NCBI GenBank assembly: GCA_002794785.1
Contig: NBBA01000013.1
Location: forward strand, 124,001-188,000
DNA length: 64,000 nt
Direction of reading: 5' to 3'
Source of the DNA: Coniferiporia sulphurascens
Taxonomy: Eukaryota; Basidiomycota; Agaricomycetes; Hymenochaetales; Hymenochaetaceae
The first letter of the stretch is position 1, and each line of letters starts with the position of its first letter. Positions 12,503-24,157 of this stretch are shown here, in pieces. Both the position numbers and the translations under genes were made by a program. The notes under the pieces are model-generated. The model was not told the DNA's origin. It saw only the letters and a list, made by a program, of their open reading frames with translations, and did not search any database.

Positions 12503-13316
12503 ATGAGCACGGTCGCCCTGAAGCACACACTACAACGCATTACTGCAGGCCGCTGCCTCAGATACAGCACCGTCTCCGCTGAACGAAGGCAGCCGTCTAA
12601 GGCGTATACTGAGGCTGTCAATGCCTCCGAGCCCTCCGTGACCAGCACGTCTAGGCTCACTCGGGCTCAGCATGACTGTCTCGATAGGGCCATTCGCGTA
12701 GACCAGGCAGGGGAGATTGCTGCCAACTATATATACCAGGGCCAATTGGCAGTCCTTGGCAGAGATCGTGCAACAAGCCTAGTTATCCAGGTAGGTTGCA
12801 CTGGCGTACAACGGCCGCTTGCCCGAGGATCGTGACGATAGTAACATTATGCTTTAGAATATGTGGGACCAAGAGAAGAAGCACTTGGCAGTGATGAACA
12901 AGCTCCAGGTGCAGCACCGTGTGCGACCAAGTGCACTGTCCGGAGTAGCGAGGACGGCCGGCTATGCGTTGGGAATGGTGACTGCCATTATGGGGAAAGA
13001 GGCTGCTATGGCATGCACAGAAGCGGTAGAGACGGTGATAGGGGAGCACTACGACGAGTATGTTCCTACTTATAAGCACTGCATCGCAAGCTGAATCCCA
13101 CACTCCAGCCAACTGAAGGAGATGGAGAGTTTGCCATCGAATCATCCTAGTATACCACTCTTGAGGGATGTTATACAGGAATTTCGAGATGACGAACTCG
13201 AACATTTGGACACGGCCGTCGAACACCACTCGCAGCGCGCGCCCGCACATGCCATGCTCAGCGCCATGGTCGGGGCTGGCTGCCAAGTGGCAATTGAGTT
13301 GTGCAAAAGGATATAG
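12503..13316 (+). CDS. COQ7: 5-demethoxyubiquinone hydroxylase, mitochondrial (COQ7)
   Basis: Di-iron monooxygenase that hydroxylates demethoxyubiquinone, a late step of ubiquinone synthesis, on the matrix side of the inner mitochondrial membrane. Exons 12503-12790, 12858-13057, 13109-13316; 231 aa, slightly longer than catalytic cores because of a mitochondrial presequence rich in Arg, Ser and Thr (about the first 45 residues). Ligand motifs are all visible: RVDQAGEIAANYIYQGQ, MWDQEKKHL, a central ACTEAVETVIGEHY and EFRDDELEHLD, giving the paired E and ExxH residues of the family. The protein ends a few residues after the last helix (ELCKRI), as is normal. Nothing appears damaged. Confidence 0.95.
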
Positions 13317-13993
13317 GATAGAACTCTATTAGCGTGGTCTAAACAGCCTTAGTTCTTAATGGACAGAGATTCTCCTTTACGCTTTCCAACCCAGCTGTAC
13401 TTTGCCTGCGTACCCTAGAGTCAGATAGTATTCGTAGAAAGAAACTAATTATACAAACGTCTTGTCTCCAGCAGATATACCAAATAAGGCCTGGAACGGC
13501 GACCAATCCTATGAAAGCCGTCCGGGATGTACTTCTCGTCCACTTGAAGTTCTTGTATACATCTTCACGCTGTGGGTATATGGCGGTGCTTGGAATTTGT
13601 GACACTCAATTACTGGGTAAAGACATACCATACGGTTCCATCGCTCGAAGGCAGGGTCGACCTGGATGTGTAACGAATGAAAGTGAGCATGATGCCATCG
13701 TGTCGTCGAAGTACAGTTCACACCTTGACGGAGTCTATCACGGCAATGTAAGCTCAACATCAAGTAGCTATCACATACATATCTTTCACTCACCGTGGGC
13801 TGCCATCGGGTCTCTCTGTGTCGCTGTTGACTGTTAAGCCGCGTGACAAAGAGGTGAGGGAGGCTCGTGAGAACATTTTACCGTAAGGAAATGGATGTAC
13901 CCGCCCGGACGACCGTGTCTGTGTCCCTTCTGCACCGTCACCCGCTTCTGTTCTGTCGCTGTGTTCGTCTCGCAAACATTTTCGCATACATAA
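13317..13993. other. Intergenic, COQ7 to RBM5-like gene
   Basis: About 680 nt of flank between two genes in tandem. Open frames on both strands are short and without motifs. Nothing else seen. Confidence 0.55.
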
Positions 13994-16823
13994 ATGTCCT
14001 ACAATCGTGAATGGGACCAAGGAAAAGATATGGACGGCACAGGCTATCGGGGACACATTAGAGAAAGGGACGACGATGAGTACTACGTTGAAGGAAAGAG
14101 GAGGAAACACAACCATGCTGTTCGCACATAGAGGAACAAGGGGTTTAGTGCAGCCGCTCACCATTCCCATATTTTTCAGGGATACAAGGACTCTCAACCG
14201 GCGCCCTATGATAATACCGGGAGTCATGGACATCACGGCTACGACACGTACGACAACTCTGATTACCCAGAGGGCTACGGTTACCCCGCACACGACCAGT
14301 CAAAATCAAGTGATGGCCGGGACGACCGTCCTCACTATGATCGAGGCAACCTCCAACATCGCAAGAGGCATGTAGCTAGCGAGCCCAGTCCGCACGTTAT
14401 TTTTCTGGGCCTGGACGCCGACTTTACAGAGGCAGACGTATGTGATTACGAATTTGAACCTGTACCTTTGCTAAGTGTTCTCTCAGCTTCAAGCTTTCTT
14501 GAAGGGACGCGCTTGCGCTATTGAAACTGTCACGATTATACGAGACCGAAATACAGGCACTTGCCCCATTCAAGTCATTGTCCGCTTCCGTGTCCTAACG
14601 ATATCCCCTCATTGGATTTTCAAGGTCAATCCAAGGGTTTCGGATTTGCCCAATTCAGATCGACGGAAGAAGCTCGGTCGTTTGTCGATCCCAATTTCCC
14701 GTTTATCTCGGTTCCTCCTCCGGCCTCTTATGGCGCGTCGGCCGCAGCCGTCTTCAAAAAAGCCGAAGAAACTGGGGCGCAGCATGCTGGGAGGCGTGTA
14801 AAGATCGACTACTCGCAGAGTGCGAATACATCCGGCCAGGGCAGACGTGGTCCGCATTTTTCGAACGATGGTACACGTGATATTGGGAACGCACAGGCTG
14901 CTGTTTTACTTTTCCGTGGTTTGGATCCTCTCTCTGGCCCAGCGGCGATTGCGCAGGCAATGCAGAGCTCTGAAGGGGATGGCAAGGAAGGCGCGAAAGG
15001 GATGAAGAGAATACTCTTAATTAAAGATAAGGCGACTATGGCCAGTTGGGGGTATGCGTTCGTCGAATTCGTTGACGTCCAGGTACGCCTTCTGAAACAG
15101 ACGAGTACCTGCCATTCACGACAAACTTCAGGCAGCTTCAACTGTTTTGGCTGCAACTATGTCCCCTCAAATCCATCCGAATGGATTTCGTATCTCCGAT
15201 CGTCCGGTCGCAGCGTCTTTTGCTCATCCATATTCCTTTCAACCATTAGCAGATCAGCTATATCAGGATGACTCATGTGTCCCGTCTTCATTGGGCCTCG
15301 GTGGAGTTGAGGGGACATGGGTCAAGTATTGGGACGAGGCTTCAACAGTGGCAGTCATGGATTTCAAGGTTGAGGAGCCTGAACGACAACAGCAGACTGT
15401 TTCTGTGAAGGAAAAAAAGGAAAGAGAAAGGAAAAAACCCCAAGGTATGTTTTACTTTCATCAATGGTGCGGTGCGTGTGAACGAAGAGAGTATCCGCAG
15501 AAACCGCAGCCGCTTCATCCGGGCCATCGACGTTACCTGTATCGAATAAACCTGTTACGTTGAACTTTAACAAGACGGGGTTTACTGCGAAATCAACGTC
15601 AACATCTACAAGTTGGTTAACCGCTTCTTAGTCAATTTAATCGCTTTATCCATATACATCTTTGCAGTGCCAGTCGCTCCTCAAGCTGCCTTTTTATTCT
15701 CGGCAAACGAAGAAAATGAAGCGGATGATGACTTGCTTAGCCACAAGGGCCTAGGTAGTTCAACAGATGATAGAGGTACGTCCGTACTCCGTAGAAGCTG
15801 CATATCTAACTTTGCTTCAGCAAAACAATCCCAAAAAGTACCTCCGATGATTGCAAGCAGAAAAGTCGTCAATAACATAACGAAATGGAACCAAGTCCAA
15901 GACGAGCTCAGTAATGTCTCCCAACCTATAATCGATCCACCTGTGATTAAAACGACGGATATTAAGGCCGTGAGTTTTGCAAATGATGCTTGATCCGTAA
16001 ATTTACAAATATTTCGTGATAGGTGGCCCCTACACCAAGCATCGAAGTCGAGTTTGAGTTCTCCGATATGAAAGCAATGACCTGCTTGCTTTGCTCTCGC
16101 CAGTTCAAATCTGTGGATCAATTAAAGAGACATAATAAAGAGTCCGATCTCCACAAAGTAAGTTTCTCTCTATTGAAGAGCAGTTGATTTCGTTGTTAAA
16201 GGCGTCATGCACAACGGATAGAGAAACCTAAAGGATGAGAATCTTCGCGAAGTGACTCGTGAGAAAGCCCGAACGACGAAGGGGAAAGAGCAGGGTGTAC
16301 CGTCCGCTCCAAAGGCGCAATATCGTGACCGCGCTTCCGAGCGACGAACTCTATTCAACCAGCCGGACGTACCACTTCCAGATTTGCAGCAGCAGAAGCC
16401 AACGGGCAAACGGTCAGCCGAAGGTCCGGCACCTCCGCCTTCGCCACCTTTGCTCCCTGTTGCACCCGGCAAGGATGAAAGCAATATTGGGAACAAACTA
16501 CTGAAGATGATGGGCTGGACTGAGGGAACTGGGCTGGGCACTGATGGGGAAGGGAGGGTGGACCCAATGTGAGTCTTCTAGTCCTCCGGGCCGTTTCGGT
16601 GTGACTTGAGTTTTGTGCTAAATTACCTCATAAAGTCAGACGGCTATCTACGCTTCGGGTGCTGGTTTAGGTGCTGGTAAAGGGAGGGAAGTCGGGAAAT
16701 ATCAGGATGGCCACTCAGGTTACGTACAGATGGCCAAAGACGTAGTGAGCAGATCCTTCTCCCAGAACATACTCTCGCTTACGACGCTTCTTTCCATAGG
16801 CAAGGGAGCGCTATGAAAGCTAA
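13994..16823 (+). CDS. RBM5/RBM10-like splicing factor (RRM, RRM, C2H2 zinc finger, G-patch)
   Basis: Nuclear RNA-binding protein of the family that acts in early spliceosome assembly and splice-site choice. Exons: 13994-14119, 14180-14437, 14487-14556, 14625-15082, 15132-15444, 15501-15611, 15668-15775, 15821-15969, 16023-16157, 16222-16568, 16636-16741, 16800-16823; 734 aa. Order seen: Tyr/Gly/Asp-rich N-terminus; RRM1 (VIFLGLDADFTEAD at its start, KGFGFAQF as RNP1); a second, diverged RRM (VLLFRGLDPLSG, WGYAFVEF); acidic linker; a zinc finger CLLCSRQF with a distal LKRH and LHK; G-patch (LLKMMGWTEGTGLG); end ARERYES. This domain order is diagnostic of RBM5/RBM10. The intron after exon 3 starts with GC rather than GT. 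The end of exon 1 (GTTCGC donor) is the least certain border. Yeasts such as S. cerevisiae have no clear equivalent. Confidence 0.9.
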
Positions 16824-17153
16824 TTGAGTCTTCGACGTAGATTACAACTTTTTAGGTATTTTATGGACTTGACCGGCCCGAGGAGTAAATCTAGTTGATT
16901 TGGATATGAGGAGGCGTAATAAATTGCGGGTCTGATATTAATCGGCATTATTTGAGCTGTATCTCTTTCAAAACGGATATGTTTTGAACACACAGAAGAA
17001 ATGCAGACCTAGTTGCAATTAACACAATTTATGATTTATCGACTGTGACAATGGGTGGCAGAAGATGCATAACTGAGACTAAGACAAAAGTCCAAGAAAT
17101 ACGGTGTCAACGGGAAGTAGGCAAGCCCACTTGCTAGTGACTCGTAAAGAGGA
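16824..17153. other. Convergent intergenic spacer
   Basis: Holds the 3' flanks of the RBM5-like gene (+) and the PEBP-like gene (-). AT-rich, no repeat or gene seen. Confidence 0.55.
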
Positions 17154-18162
17154 TCATAGCACGAAAAGTAGCGCAGCAAAGGTGCCCATAAACAGGGCGG
17201 AACCGTATGCTTTTGCATTTCCCATTCCGGTGGCACCGTTCGAGGCAGAGGCATTGTTTCCAGAACTTGTCGCCGTACCAGTACCGCTCGCTGATGCGGA
17301 CGAGGGCACAGACAAAGTGGAAGTAATGACAGCGGAAGTCGCAGAAACCGACTGGCTCGCAGTGCCTACCTCGACAGTGAAGTACATACCGGCCACGGGA
17401 CCTCCGAGTCCCGTTGACGAGACGTAATCCGAAAGGGAAAAGACGGACACGCCGATGTTGGGCGAAGAAAGGTTCGCGGGCGGCGTGAACGATGAGGGCT
17501 GAGAGTAGAGGAGTACCACATAACTTCGAAAAGGTCAGAGACCGGCTCCAGATAGTGTTTATTAGGTGCATACCGATGAGCGCCACTGCCTGACGCCGGA
17601 GCTGGCCCGGCATATTCGGTAATCACCGTAGCTGATGAGTTGGAGACGGTTTCGTTGCTTCCGGAGCCTAAGGCGATTGAAGTTTTAGAACCACCACGTG
17701 AGCAAGATGGAACGCAGCCGCATGCCCGTACCAGAGAGTGTGATGCCGTTTGCAAGCCAGTGGCGAGTCTGACCCTTGCTTTCATCGGTGCCAACGATGT
17801 CGGCATCGGCCATAACAAGCGTGAAGTTGCTGCCGACGGAGACGGACGAGTTGGCGGGTAGGATCGTCACCGTCGGCGTCGAGGATACCTCTGGGGACAA
17901 CCCAGCACGTCAGAACGCTGGAGAGCAGGCGGGACAAGAGAGTAGGCAGCTCACGAGACTGTGAGAGAGCCTGGCCGGGAGAAATGACGCCAGTGCCGTC
18001 GAAGGAGACGGACATGAGGGCGGAGGGGTCGAACGTCGGGAGGAGGTCTGGGACGATTCCGGCATTGGAGAAGTGGGCCTCGATGGCCTCGATATCGAGG
18101 GCGTTGTCTTGAGCCGCAACGAGCGAAACGAGCGAAATGGCGATAAAGAGTGACTTGAACAT
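17154..18162 (-). CDS. Secreted GPI-anchored PEBP-like protein
   Basis: Exons (minus order): 18162-17955, 17890-17732, 17667-17574, 17523-17154; 276 aa. A signal peptide is clear (MFKSLFIAISLVSLVAAQ). The body has the phosphatidylethanolamine-binding fold markers: FTLVMADADIVG in place of the DPD strand, then RHWLANGI as the conserved His-Trp block, then ITEYAGPAPASGSGAHRYV, the P-P-x-G-x-G-x-HRY signature. The C-terminus is a Ser/Thr/Ala-rich stalk and a final hydrophobic segment (ALFMGTFAALLFVL), which suggests a GPI anchor and a cell-surface or wall location. Ligand and role are unknown. Such proteins are common in mushroom genomes. It is head to head with the GSK-3 gene and 543 nt away. 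Confidence 0.88.
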
Positions 18163-18705
18163 TTTATTGTAATTTTGAAAGGGGGGAGATGGTGGACTGA
18201 ACTAGGGGAGCCTAATGGGTCCGTCTGTAACTAACTTGGCGGTAGCGTAGCGTGTGAAAATAGTATTATTAATTATTGGATCCGGACGAGAAAAATAAGA
18301 GAAACAGATGCGAAAATAAAAGACGATAATAACAAGAGGCTACCAGCCGGGCAGAATAAGGAAAGAATTAAAGAAAGAAAGAAAGAAAAGGAGGAGAAAG
18401 GGAGAAAAAGGGAGGATTTCTTGCACGGTGTTTGTCAAGTTGTTTGTATTCAAGTTGGCGCGGGTCAGCTGAGAGCTCACGCCGCCTTCCCCTGCGCTCG
18501 CTTCTTGGCCGTCGTTCGTCTTTCTCTCTCTTTCCTCAACTACATCATCTGCAACGCCCGACGCCCGACGCCCCTCATAAACAGCATCCGTCGCACCATC
18601 GTATTTATCCCCCTCTCTATCCCCCACAACGTCGTTCAACGGCGCGCCCTTCGCCCGTCCACACCTGGTCTTGCCTCTTCCGTCCGTACACCCCAATAGC
18701 TACAG
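18163..18705. promoter_or_regulatory. Divergent promoter region, PEBP-like gene / GSK-3
   Basis: Between two start codons facing away from each other. Contains a purine-rich tract with short GAAA runs (about 18360-18415) and, nearer the GSK-3 start, a long pyrimidine-rich stretch of the kind found upstream of fungal transcription starts. No specific factor site was identified. Confidence 0.5.
18361..18415. repeat. GAAA-type purine microsatellite
   Basis: Low-complexity purine run with repeated AAAG/GAAA units within the divergent promoter. Probably variable in length between strains. Confidence 0.6.
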
Positions 18706-20312
18706 ATGGCGAACCACGGCCCAATAAACGGTGTAAAGATATCTGGTCGGTCTGCCTCAACCTCCCGTGCCCTCTCTCTCTACATCTTACCTCATCCACA
18801 GCAATCGACGACCCCCATAAGGTCGTTAAGGTTGTCGCCTCCGATGGCAGGTCCGGTGACCAAAAAGAGATATCTTACACCAACTGCAAGGTTATCGGAA
18901 ACGGCTCCTTCGGCATCGTCTTCCAAGCAAGACTTGTCGGTGGTCCAAAGGAAGGCGACGATATCGCCATCAAGAAAGTCCTTCAGGACAAGCGTTTCAA
19001 GGTTTGTTGCTATCCCCTCATTCTGCCTCCTCTCTTTCCTGCCCTATATGGGCAGGCCTAGGCTTCTCATGTTTACCCTCTATTCGTCTGCTTCTGCCCC
19101 TAGAATCGCGAACTCCAAATTATGAGGCTGGTCTCCCATCCTAATGTCGTTGATCTCAAAGCGTTTTTCTATTCAAATGGAGACAAGGTTCGTCCAATGA
19201 TCGTACATTCAAACATTCCTGGCTTATTTAAACAAGACCTGATCAGAAGGACGAAGTGTACCTCAATCTTGTTCTGGAATACGTCCCCGAGACTGTATAT
19301 CGTGCCTCACGGCATTATGTCAAACTTAAGCAGCCGATGCCCGTGCTCCAGATCAAACTGTACATGTATCAGCTTTTGCGCTCGCTCGCGTACATCCACT
19401 CCGTCGGCATCTGCCACCGTGATATAAAGCCGCAGAACTTGCTCCTTAATCCTTCCACAGGAGTTTTGAAGCTTTGCGATTTCGGCTCCGCGAAGATCCT
19501 GGTAGCAGGGGAACCGAACGTTAGCTACATCTGCTCGAGATATTACCGCGCTCCGGAATTGATTTTCGGAGCAACAAATTATACCACAAACATTGGTGAG
19601 TACACCGGTCATGTTTGTACGATTGAAAGTAATGGATGTGTCGCAGATATTTGGTCCACGGGTTGCGTCATGGCGGAGTTGATGCTCGGCCAACCTCTCT
19701 TCCCTGGAGAGAGTGGTATCGATCAGTTGGTGGAAATCATCAAGGTGCTTGGAACGCCATCGAGGGAACAAATTAAGACCATGAACCCGAATTATATGGA
19801 ACACAAGTTCCCCCAAATTAAGCCCCATCCGTTTCACAAGGTACATTCTTATTTGCGTGTTTTCGAAGGATGCTCATGTTTGCATTCCTATTATGACGTG
19901 ACGCTAAAACCAGGTTTTCCGCCCCCGCACTGCACCTGAAGCGATTGATTTGGTCGCGAAGCTCCTCGAATATACGCCGGAGGCGCGGTTGAGCGCTGTT
20001 GAGGCTATGTGCCATCCATTCTTTGACGAATTGCGGGTGGAGGGAATGCGCATGCCAAACGGCAAAGATTTCCCCAGGCTGTTCGACTTCACTAGGGAGG
20101 GTGAGTCTTCGCCAAGCGCTATATTCGGCGCCTATATATCCCTTGAGGCTGTGGCTTACTTCGATATTGAATGAACAGAACTTTCAATCCGACCTGACCT
20201 TAACAAGCAGCTTGTACCACCGCATTGCGAGGCGGAGCTCCGGTCGCGAGGTATAGCCTTGGAGGGCTTTGTGCCTATACCGCTGGAGCAGCTGAGGATT
20301 TCGCTAGACTAG
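18706..20312 (+). CDS. Glycogen synthase kinase-3 (GSK-3) homologue
   Basis: CMGC serine/threonine kinase with roles in stress response, meiosis and signalling (yeast relatives Rim11/Mck1; S. pombe Gsk3/Skp1). Exons: 18706-18730, 18802-19001, 19104-19187, 19247-19595, 19647-19840, 19914-20100, 20179-20312; 390 aa, normal for the family. Seen: glycine loop [13 protein letters not shown], catalytic lysine in [24 protein letters not shown], and the activating tyrosine loop [13 protein letters not shown] with the GSK-3 hallmark phospho-tyrosine position. The first exon has only 25 nt and encodes MANHGPIN. The protein stops soon after the kinase C-lobe, with a short tail. No defects seen. Confidence 0.96.
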
Positions 20313-20652
20313 GCGGCGTACCCTCGTGAATAGCCTCTTCAGGAGGTTGTGTTGTGTATCGATAGCTCGCAGGACGTGCGCGTTTTTTTTTCCGTGTAAA
20401 GGCCCGGGTCTAGGATGATTGAATCGGGCGTTTGCTGTTTACTTACATACGATGAGCTTGTTTGTCTAGTCTAGTTTTGAAGTTGAACTCCCCTCTGTAC
20501 TTGCTTTGTCCATTGTTTGTTGTATCCGTGGGACGTGATTGCCTCTTTGGGTTGGTATCACGCGATTTCGCCCAAATGGTGTCAATACGACGACAACTTG
20601 CGTTCTTCACCGTTTATAACAGTGACTACTGCTGCGACGCCCGCCCACAGCG
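20313..20652. other. Intergenic, GSK-3 to Met30-like gene
   Basis: 3' flank of GSK-3 and promoter of the next gene, same strand. Nothing else seen. Confidence 0.55.
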
Positions 20653-23162
20653 ATGGCGAACACGCCTCTCCCCCCTACCCCCGACGCCAAAGCGTCTCAG
20701 ACGGCGTATTCCTGCGACACCCTTCCCACTCCCCACCACTATCTGCGCATGCACAGGGGCCATGGTCATCCCCATTCACGTTCGCCTTCCCCGCTCCCGT
20801 CGCCTCCAACAGAGGACGTAGACATGTCTTCTTTCCACATCGTTACCCCTGAAGAGGTTCGTGCCGGTGAGCACGGCTCAGACGCGGAGGTGGAAGTGGA
20901 AGACAGTTATGCAGACGTCTCACAGCAGCCGGAGCCGAGTGAACAACCCGATGCTCTGCCTCAGCCGCCAGCCCGTAAGCTGTGCGTACGCCACCAACGT
21001 ATGGCGGATGAAGGAACGAGTCTAAAGCTTCAAAAGGTAGGTTCCTGTATCCCATTTATTGCTCTCCTAGTAATGCAGCGCCGCATTGCGGCGGCATACC
21101 TGTTACTCGTTTTACGCGCATACAACGTTCCGGACTGACTCCTCTTTCGGCTTTGCTTCTTAGTCACTCGACGCGCTTCCCGTAGAAGATAGGGAGGTTG
21201 TAAATGCAATCTGGTCCAACTTCAGCTCTTCCCCACATCCGCGCCGTGAACTCATCCTCAAAGGCCTCCTCACCATGTGCTGTTTTTCTCAGCTTTCGAT
21301 GCTGTCTGATCAGATGCATACCTTAATTCGTCTCGACCCCTTCTCCGTCCTTCCGCGCGAGGTATCCCTTAAAGTTCTTGGTTATCTTGACGCCATCTCG
21401 CTGTGCCGTGCTGCACAAGTAAACAGGCAATGGCTCGCACTCGCGGACGATGATGTGCTTTGGCGAAACATATGCGAACAACACATAGGCCAGAAGTGTC
21501 AGAAGTGTGGATGGGGCCTGCCTATGCTTGAGCGTCGTCGCAGGGTCAGGGCCCCGTTGTCTCCACCTCCAGAGGGAGCCTCTGCTTCCTCATTCTTCAA
21601 ACGCGACCTAGAGAACTACCCGATGGGTGACGAGCAGCGGCCTCTGAAGCGCATACGCTCCGAATCAACCGAGGTCCTGACGTCTCCGCTCAGGGCCTTG
21701 TCAGTGCGATCGACACCAGGCCCGAGCAGGAGCATCACCCCAACAGCGACGGCGACGACGACGACACTTTGTCCATCCCCGCAAATGATTACGCGTCCAT
21801 GGAAAGATGTCTACAGCGAGCGTCTGACGATTGAGCGCAATTGGCGGCGCGGACGTTGTACTGTCAGAACGCTCAAGGGTCACACCGATGGCGTAATGTG
21901 TCTACAATTTAGCGAGACATTACAGCACCCTTCCTTCCCCGTGCTTATCACCGGGTCATATGATCGCACAGCGCGTGTCTGGAACCTAGAAACTGGAACC
22001 GAGATTCGCTGTCTTCGCGGTCACTCTCGGGCAGTGCGTACGCTCCAGTTCGACGAGGCGAAGCTTATTACAGGCAGCATGGATGGAACAATGCGCGTCT
22101 GGAATTGGCGGACTGGTAAATGCATCCGTATCCTCGAGGGCCATACCGATGGCGTAGTCTGTCTAAACTTCGATTCCGATGTCCTTGCCAGCGGTTCCGT
22201 TGACAGGACAGTCAAAGTATGGAACTTCCGCACTGGGGAATGTTTTACTCTGCGGGGCCATCGCGATTGGGTGAATTCCGTGCAGCTGTGGGATCCCAAT
22301 CCAGGAGATGTTGAAGGAGGCCTTGGTCAGGCGTCTATGTTTGAGACCTCTACAAGCGAGACACCTATGCCGAGCATTGAATCTGGGAAAATGCTCTTTT
22401 CTGGATCGGATGATGGGTCTATTATGCTATGGGACCTTACTCTACGTACTTGCGTGAGAACATTTACCGGTCACGTCGGACAAGTCCAGAGTCTAAAGCT
22501 TCTGCTCGATGATCCGTCGTGTGAGGACGAGTTGCCCTCCCAGCAGGGCGCGTCTACTTCCCGTGATCCCCGTTCAACACTACCGTCTGGTCTTCCGGGA
22601 TTTGCTCCCGCTTCTGTCTCTATCCCATCCCCTCCACCCACAGATCACCCTGGTTTCGACTCCCCTGCCTTTCAAGCTCCCGTTGGATTTGATCCATATG
22701 TATACCGCTCGTCGCCGAAGGCCGCTCCGCCGGCCCAGTCCTTCGTCCATGGTTCTTCGTCAAATAGACGTTCACCGAGTCCTCTCACGACTAGGCGTAG
22801 GCCCAAACCCGTTCTCATCTCCGGCAGCTTGGACAACACAATTCGCGTCTGGGATGTCGAAACCGGCAAGGCTATCACGACGCTATTCGGGCACATCGAA
22901 GGTGTGTGGGCCGTAGCGAGCGATAAACTTCGTCTAGTAAGTGGAAGTCACGATCGTACTATCAAGGTATGTTCCAGCCTACGATGATATCCTATGTTTT
23001 CTAATAGCGTATGTACTTTAGGTCTGGGTTCGTGAAGAAAATAGGTGCATGGCGACGCTCGTTGGCCACAGGGGAGCAGTAACGTGTCTTTCTCTTGGGG
23101 ACGACAAGATTGTTTCAGGTAGTGACGATGGCGATATCCGAATCTGGAGTTTTGCAGAGTAA
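20653..23162 (+). CDS. F-box/WD40 protein, Met30/SconB type
   Basis: Substrate-recognition subunit of an SCF ubiquitin ligase. In yeast and Aspergillus the orthologues repress sulfur-assimilation genes and regulate the cell cycle. Exons: 20653-21036, 21164-22966, 23022-23162; 775 aa. Seen: disordered N-terminus; the family-specific block before the F-box (CVRHQRMADEG, then VNAIWSNFSSSPHPRRELIL); F-box starting DPFSVLPREVSLKVLGYLD; the Met30-specific QKCGWGLPMLE; a Pro/Ser linker; then WD40 blades with GHTDG, GHSRA, GHTDG, GHRDW, GHVGQ, GHIEG and GHRGA turns, and a long insertion between late blades (about 22480-22800). QKCGWGLP is what separates this from Cdc4. Sulfur regulation is inferred from orthology. 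Confidence 0.93.
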
Positions 23163-24157
23163 ATTGAAACCCTTATCCCGACTCATACCTTTCCTCGCCT
23201 TTTCCCACCTTACGAGTAAATTCGGCAGATGTTAGTTTTATGTTGCGTTCTGGTCTACTTCCACACTTGGTCTGATGATTATACCTTTTTAAACGAATTC
23301 ATTAAACATGCCCCGCGACAAATAGTTCCCCCGATTGTAGCATAAGGCTGAGCGGATACACTAATCACACTGCGATTAATTATCATTGTTCATTCAGACG
23401 TCCAGCTAGAAATTGTTGTAAACACTCAAAGTTCTTCATTCATGTGCGCCCTTGTGTTTTGAAATCTGGATCTGAGTGAAATACAAGTTACCGGTAATAA
23501 GTAGTTACGACACGCTCGTTGACTCTAGCCGCTCTACCGATATTATGGGTCGGGTGTGAAAGAAGAAAACCAATTTCGAGAAGCTCGGCCTTGGACAAAT
23601 AGTCACTGCCAAAATACACAAAGGAAATGCTCCCCCGTTGCTGGTATCAGGAATCATCTTGAATACCCAAGTTCGCACGAGATATGCCGTATGATGAATT
23701 GCGAACTACTTTAAGGAATTTCGTCGTCTCATTGATCGGAAACTGACTATAACACTTTCACGGAAATATTATAGAGGTATAATTTATAGATGTGATTGAC
23801 GTGCAAGTACATGTTGAAATAAGCAAGGTAAGAAGAGATAAAAATGCAATGGGTGTACATGCGTAATCAGTACAAAAGATACCTAATCCGAAAGCAAAAT
23901 AGTCATTGGATCTAAACCGGAGCTAAGAAGATACATACGCCAAGGTGGAAGAAAGGCCACTGAATATAGATATGATCTGGATAGGTGTGAGATGAGAAAA
24001 ATACATGGTGATAGGCCGAACACATTCTGCTCAGCAACAATGCAGACCAGGGTATACCTAATCAGGAGATTACCAGGGCCGTCGTGGTAAGGAACCGAAC
24101 AGTATAAAGTTCTACAATTCCATACATCGAATGTGTGGGACGTTGATGTGCACCCGC
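23163..24157. other. Convergent intergenic spacer
   Basis: About 1 kb between the stop of the Met30-like gene (+) and the stop of the kinase-RasGEF gene (-). AT-rich; no coding signal or repeat recognised. Confidence 0.5.

Noticed and set aside
23163..24157. Possible small gene in the convergent spacer
   Set aside because: Only short frames, AT-rich composition and no motifs.
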